From: Chlorops oryzae | Taxonomy: Eukaryota > Arthropoda > Insecta > Diptera > Chloropidae | Assembly (NCBI GenBank): GCA_020466095.1 | Contig: CM035808.1 | Location: 34,452,502-34,516,501 of the forward strand | DNA length: 64,000 nt | Direction of reading: 5' to 3' | Shown: piece by piece, positions 60,801 to 64,000 of the stretch | Numbering within the stretch: the stretch's first letter is position 1 | Layout: each line of letters opens with the position of its first letter | Program-made: the position numbers and the translations under genes | Notes under the pieces: generated by a model | What the model was told of the DNA's origin: nothing | What the model saw: only the letters and a program-made list of their open reading frames with translations | The model's database searches: none

Positions 60801-61874
60801 TTTTAATTTAAAAAACAAAAAGCTAATAGATACTCGTACTAGAGCTTCCAAGTTGATTGCTTTTAAAAGCATTGATCTTTTTCAACACACAGCCGGCGCC
60901 TTTAAGAGTCTCAAGCTCACCGCATTAGGTATACATACAGTCAACCCATCGTATTAGGGACTCAACATTGTAATTTTTATTACAAAATTCGATATCGTTT
61001 GAATGGTTTTCAAGGCATCAATGAAGAAGTTTTCACTTACTCCGATCATCATTTTTGGGAAGATCTATTATTATTTGTGAGCCCCCTAGAATGGGTCAAT
61101 TCTGAAAGATCAATTATCAATTTAAATCGATCCTTTTTCTGAAACCACATTATGGAAAGTTTAAACATTCCATAGTGCCCGAGAAAATAAGCCTCACTGT
61201 CGTCAAATCTGCAACTCGTCATTCACGGCTAACAAGTCTTGGTAGCTGTTGTCGATCGTGGTTTTAGGTGTTGTCAAATGTCGTGACTATTTTATTTGAT
61301 CGAATGATCGTCAATGTTTGTGCTGTTTGTTGGGAGTTTAAACTTTAATAAATCGATTTGGTTTCTAAATTTAGTGGAATTATTTATTTAACTTGGATTT
61401 TTTGTTCCTTTTTTTCTTTTACTTAGTTTTTATGCAAATGAAAAACATGAAGAGTAAAAAAATGATCTTTTCGTTTGGGGTTTTTGAGAAAATTATAAGC
61501 AGGAAAACATCAAAAGCCGAGATCCGCTTCGTATTTACTTAATCGTGATTGTTTTAGAGCAATTCTCGAGCTGAGAACAGATATTTTGGCATTTAAGAGA
61601 TTCGAATTTAAAGCGTGATTAGTAAATAAATCTCTTCGAGTATTTAAATTAAAGCACGTGAGTTCGTAAGAACTTCGTTTGAAGGGGCTTTGAAGGGAGA
61701 TTGATTTGAACTGGAGTTGAAGGAAATTCGAAGTTCATTAAAGGCCGACATTGGAGGTATTTTAAGGGCGAAATGCTGTTAGGATCCGTTGAGTAAGTTT
61801 AAAAAAAATTGAGTTTAAGACGATAGATTCGGAAATATTGAAATTTTAAATTGGATTTTAATGGAGCCTATATA
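54816..61874. other. Long noncoding stretch with simple repeats
   Basis: No supported gene. T run at about 55819-55839; GA tract at 56864-56880; ATC/TCG-triplet region at 56995-57055, which creates serine-rich or methionine-rich frames; CGGCT/CGGTT pentamers at 57248-57278; GTTGAT/GTTGAC triplets at 59155-59190; GAGT repeats at 59325-59355. A frame at 60162-60416 has no recognisable similarity and I leave it uncalled. Confidence 0.35.
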
Positions 61875-62201
61875 CAGGGTGTCCCGGGAAAAAGTGTACA
61901 AAATGAAACCTCGATAGGTCGATCAATACGAGTAGTTTTTGCATTCTACAGCAATGCCTAGAAGGTACCGTTTAAGAGCTGTAGCGCTTAAAAAATTTCT
62001 GTTTTTGTTGATTTTGAGTATAACTTCATTTAAAAAATTTTTTCGTTAAAATGAAGTTATATTCAAATTCCATCAACAGATTTTTTGAAGCGCTACAGCT
62101 CTTAAACGGTACCTCCTAGGCAGTTTCTGTAGAAGCAAATACTCGTATTGGATCGACCTATCGAGGGTTTCATTTTGTACACTTTTTCCCGGGACACCCT
62201 G
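61875..62201. mobile_element. Long fold-back MITE, 327 bp, TA target site
   Basis: The two halves are nearly perfect inverted repeats of about 160 bases each, starting CAGGGTGTCCCGGGAAAAAG and continuing through GTACAAAATGAAACC, GGTACCGTTTAAGAGCTG and TAGCGCTT, with a short AT-rich loop near 62030. It is flanked by TA at 61873-61874 and 62202-62203. Any frame in it comes from the palindrome. TA duplication and TIR form suggest a Tc1/mariner-type MITE. Confidence 0.85.
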
Positions 62202-64000
62202 TAGAAGATAGATAGAATCCCGTTATTGGGGATTTTCATTCTCCATGACCTTAGGTAAAAATGAAATATATTTTTTCCTTTTCCATCAAAATCCTCTATT
62301 TTTTGCGTTAATTTTAAAGTTAAAGATTTATGAAGCCTTATTTCAACGCCTCCAATAATTTTATTTTCAATGATTTGTTGCAACCTTGACCGTTGGCCGC
62401 CGATCTTCGTCTAGTCGTGGTCATAATATATTCTGTTGATCTTTTTCTAATAAGGCTCGAAATTAGTAAATTTAAAATTTGGAATTTCTTCAAACAAATT
62501 CATCAAATTGCATAATCATGCGAGTTCCATGACCATTTCCGAGATGTAGATTCGTTGATTTGTCGACTCGTGGATTTGTGAATTTGTGTGCCTATTCGCG
62601 CTTCGCTCCGGCCTCCTATGTCTATCGAGAGAACGAGTTCGTCAAATGATTCATCGCGTGCGGCGGGCAACTTCCTCCTCAAAATAAAAAAAAAAAAAAA
62701 AAAAAAAAAACATCTTCTATAAAAAGCAAACGAATCAAGTAGTTTTCAATACGACCACGCGAATTTAATCGCGTTCGAAAGAGGAAAACAAAAGCCAAAA
62801 GCAGTTGTTAAAAAAAAATGAAGAAAAAACGATCAGGCTTAGAAGAAAATCATTAAAAAAAAAATAAATAAAAATAAATAGTGAAAAAAAAACTCGCAGC
62901 TTCAAACAAGAAAATAAGCGACTTGCGACTCTACATTGAAAGGCACATTAGCCGCATGTGTGTTAATGCTCGAAAAGAAGGTTCGCAAGGTTGAACACTG
63001 CCGTAATTATAGTAATTTCGAAAACTAAAATAATTGCAATTTAAAAAGCCAAACTCATTTGGCAAACAAAAAAAGGAAATTCTTAACAAATTGTCTAACA
63101 AATTGTCTCTCTGGCTTTTTGTTTGACGAGCATAATTATCCAGAAGGTGTGAGCTTTGAATTTCGTTGCATGAGACTTAATTAAATGTCAAGGAATTTTT
63201 TTCCAATTCAGCGTGAGATCGAGTCTTATCTTAAAGTTCTTAATTACAATTCTTTCAACCCTTTTACGATCGTTTGAACGGATATGTACCGTCCATAATT
63301 TTTCCAAAACTTCAAGGCAGAAAAACGATGCTTTTAAACATCGTTTGTATGGCAACAAAGACCGAAAATACTAGTTCCGAAACATTTTTTTTATTCAATT
63401 CACTTACGACCTTTCAAGGGTTAAACATACATTCTAATGGCTTGAAAAACAAACTTGTTTATTATGGCCAAAAACTCATTTTATTGAAGTGCTTAGAATG
63501 TTTCTTGAGACGAAGAATGCGTTATTTAAAGTTGATTGGCAGCCCAAATAAAAATGAATTATTATGAAAAACTATTTCCGTCAGCAATTTTCCAAATCCA
63601 GTCTACACAATTCCAATAGAGATGCTTTTAAGAGTCAAGCTCTAAAGGCAGATTTTTTTAAGGCTGCTTCCTGAATTTCCTCTAGCGACCTAATTTGAGT
63701 TCATTTTTAGATCGTCCAAAGACTACTGAGCCTCCCAATGAAATTTTTATATAGAATTTTGGTCTTCCTCGGAAAATTCAAAGCCTTTGCGTGGATTTTT
63801 CTAGTAAACTGAGCCTTAAGCCTATGTTTATGGAGGGTGTGCCTTTTAAAATGCCATGGCAATGCCGAACATTTATTTAGTTATGCGTTTCTGCTTGAAG
63901 TTTTTCTCCCCTAGGAGTTCTGTCAGAAATGAAACAGAAATGAAAAAATTTATTTAAAAAAATTCTAATTCATTTCTGAAGCGTTTTATTGTATGCAGTT
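62202..64000. other. Unassigned noncoding stretch to window end
   Basis: No supported gene. The region 62560-62665 is GC-richer (CGCGCTTCGCTCCGGCCTCC) and precedes a 30-base A run (62681-62710). It could be a promoter or 5' exon, or the 3' end of a retrocopy. The rest is AT-rich with no recognised element. Confidence 0.35.

Noticed and set aside
62102..62383. 93-codon minus-strand frame
   Set aside because: Its first part lies inside the fold-back MITE arm and the rest is AT-rich.

Overview
The window reads as a stretch of a dipteran insect nuclear genome, probably a schizophoran fly. It is AT-rich, gene-poor and full of long homopolymers, microsatellites, tRNA-derived SINEs and miniature inverted-repeat elements (MITEs). 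The one recognisable conserved gene is the first coding exon of a GAS2-like cytolinker, the fly gene pickled eggs (pigs), on the minus strand at 36514-36681 with a clean splice donor. I see no prokaryotic organisation, no rRNA, no CRISPR array and no intact transposase.

Coding content. Besides the pigs exon there are two intronless plus-strand genes, at 23303-24181 (292 aa) and 45878-46729 (283 aa). They are paralogues of an unrecognised small-protein family. Their first 200 nt are almost identical and the rest has diverged strongly. One lies downstream of the pigs start codon, possibly inside a pigs intron, and the other lies upstream of it. A degraded coding-like stretch sits at 30396-30751.

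Layout. 1-4.0 kb: three decayed tRNA-Ala-like sequences, then a Helitron/mini-me-like element. 4-11.5 kb: noncoding DNA with two copies of a SINE and a second mini-me-like element. 11.55-12.36 kb: a third mini-me-like element whose core is a 12-bp satellite (GTCTGTCCTACC)n. 12.4-19.6 kb: three tandem copies of a 2.1-2.6 kb noncoding unit. The first copy differs from the other two in a strange, motif-directed way. 22.9-25.9 kb: the first paralogue with MITE and SINE relics around it. 32.0-32.9 kb: a DNA element with 17-bp inverted ends. 34.9-35.55 kb: a very long CT-rich microsatellite (GA-rich in the pigs sense). 36.4-36.7 kb: two TATCGATA sites and the pigs exon. 40.2-43.8 kb: a transposon graveyard with a Tc1 fossil split by a small fold-back element, and a nested set of two Harbinger-like MITEs and a hAT-like element. 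45.9-46.7 kb: the second paralogue. 49.2-50.1 and 61.9-62.2 kb: two more terminal-inverted-repeat elements. The remaining DNA is plain intronic or intergenic sequence in which I see nothing definite.

The genes do not form a pathway. The most notable signals are the half-homogenised paralogue pair, the motif-biased first copy of the tandem unit, the reconstructable nested insertions and the tRNA relic cluster. All identifications come from reading the sequence and from memory of the families; no search was run.
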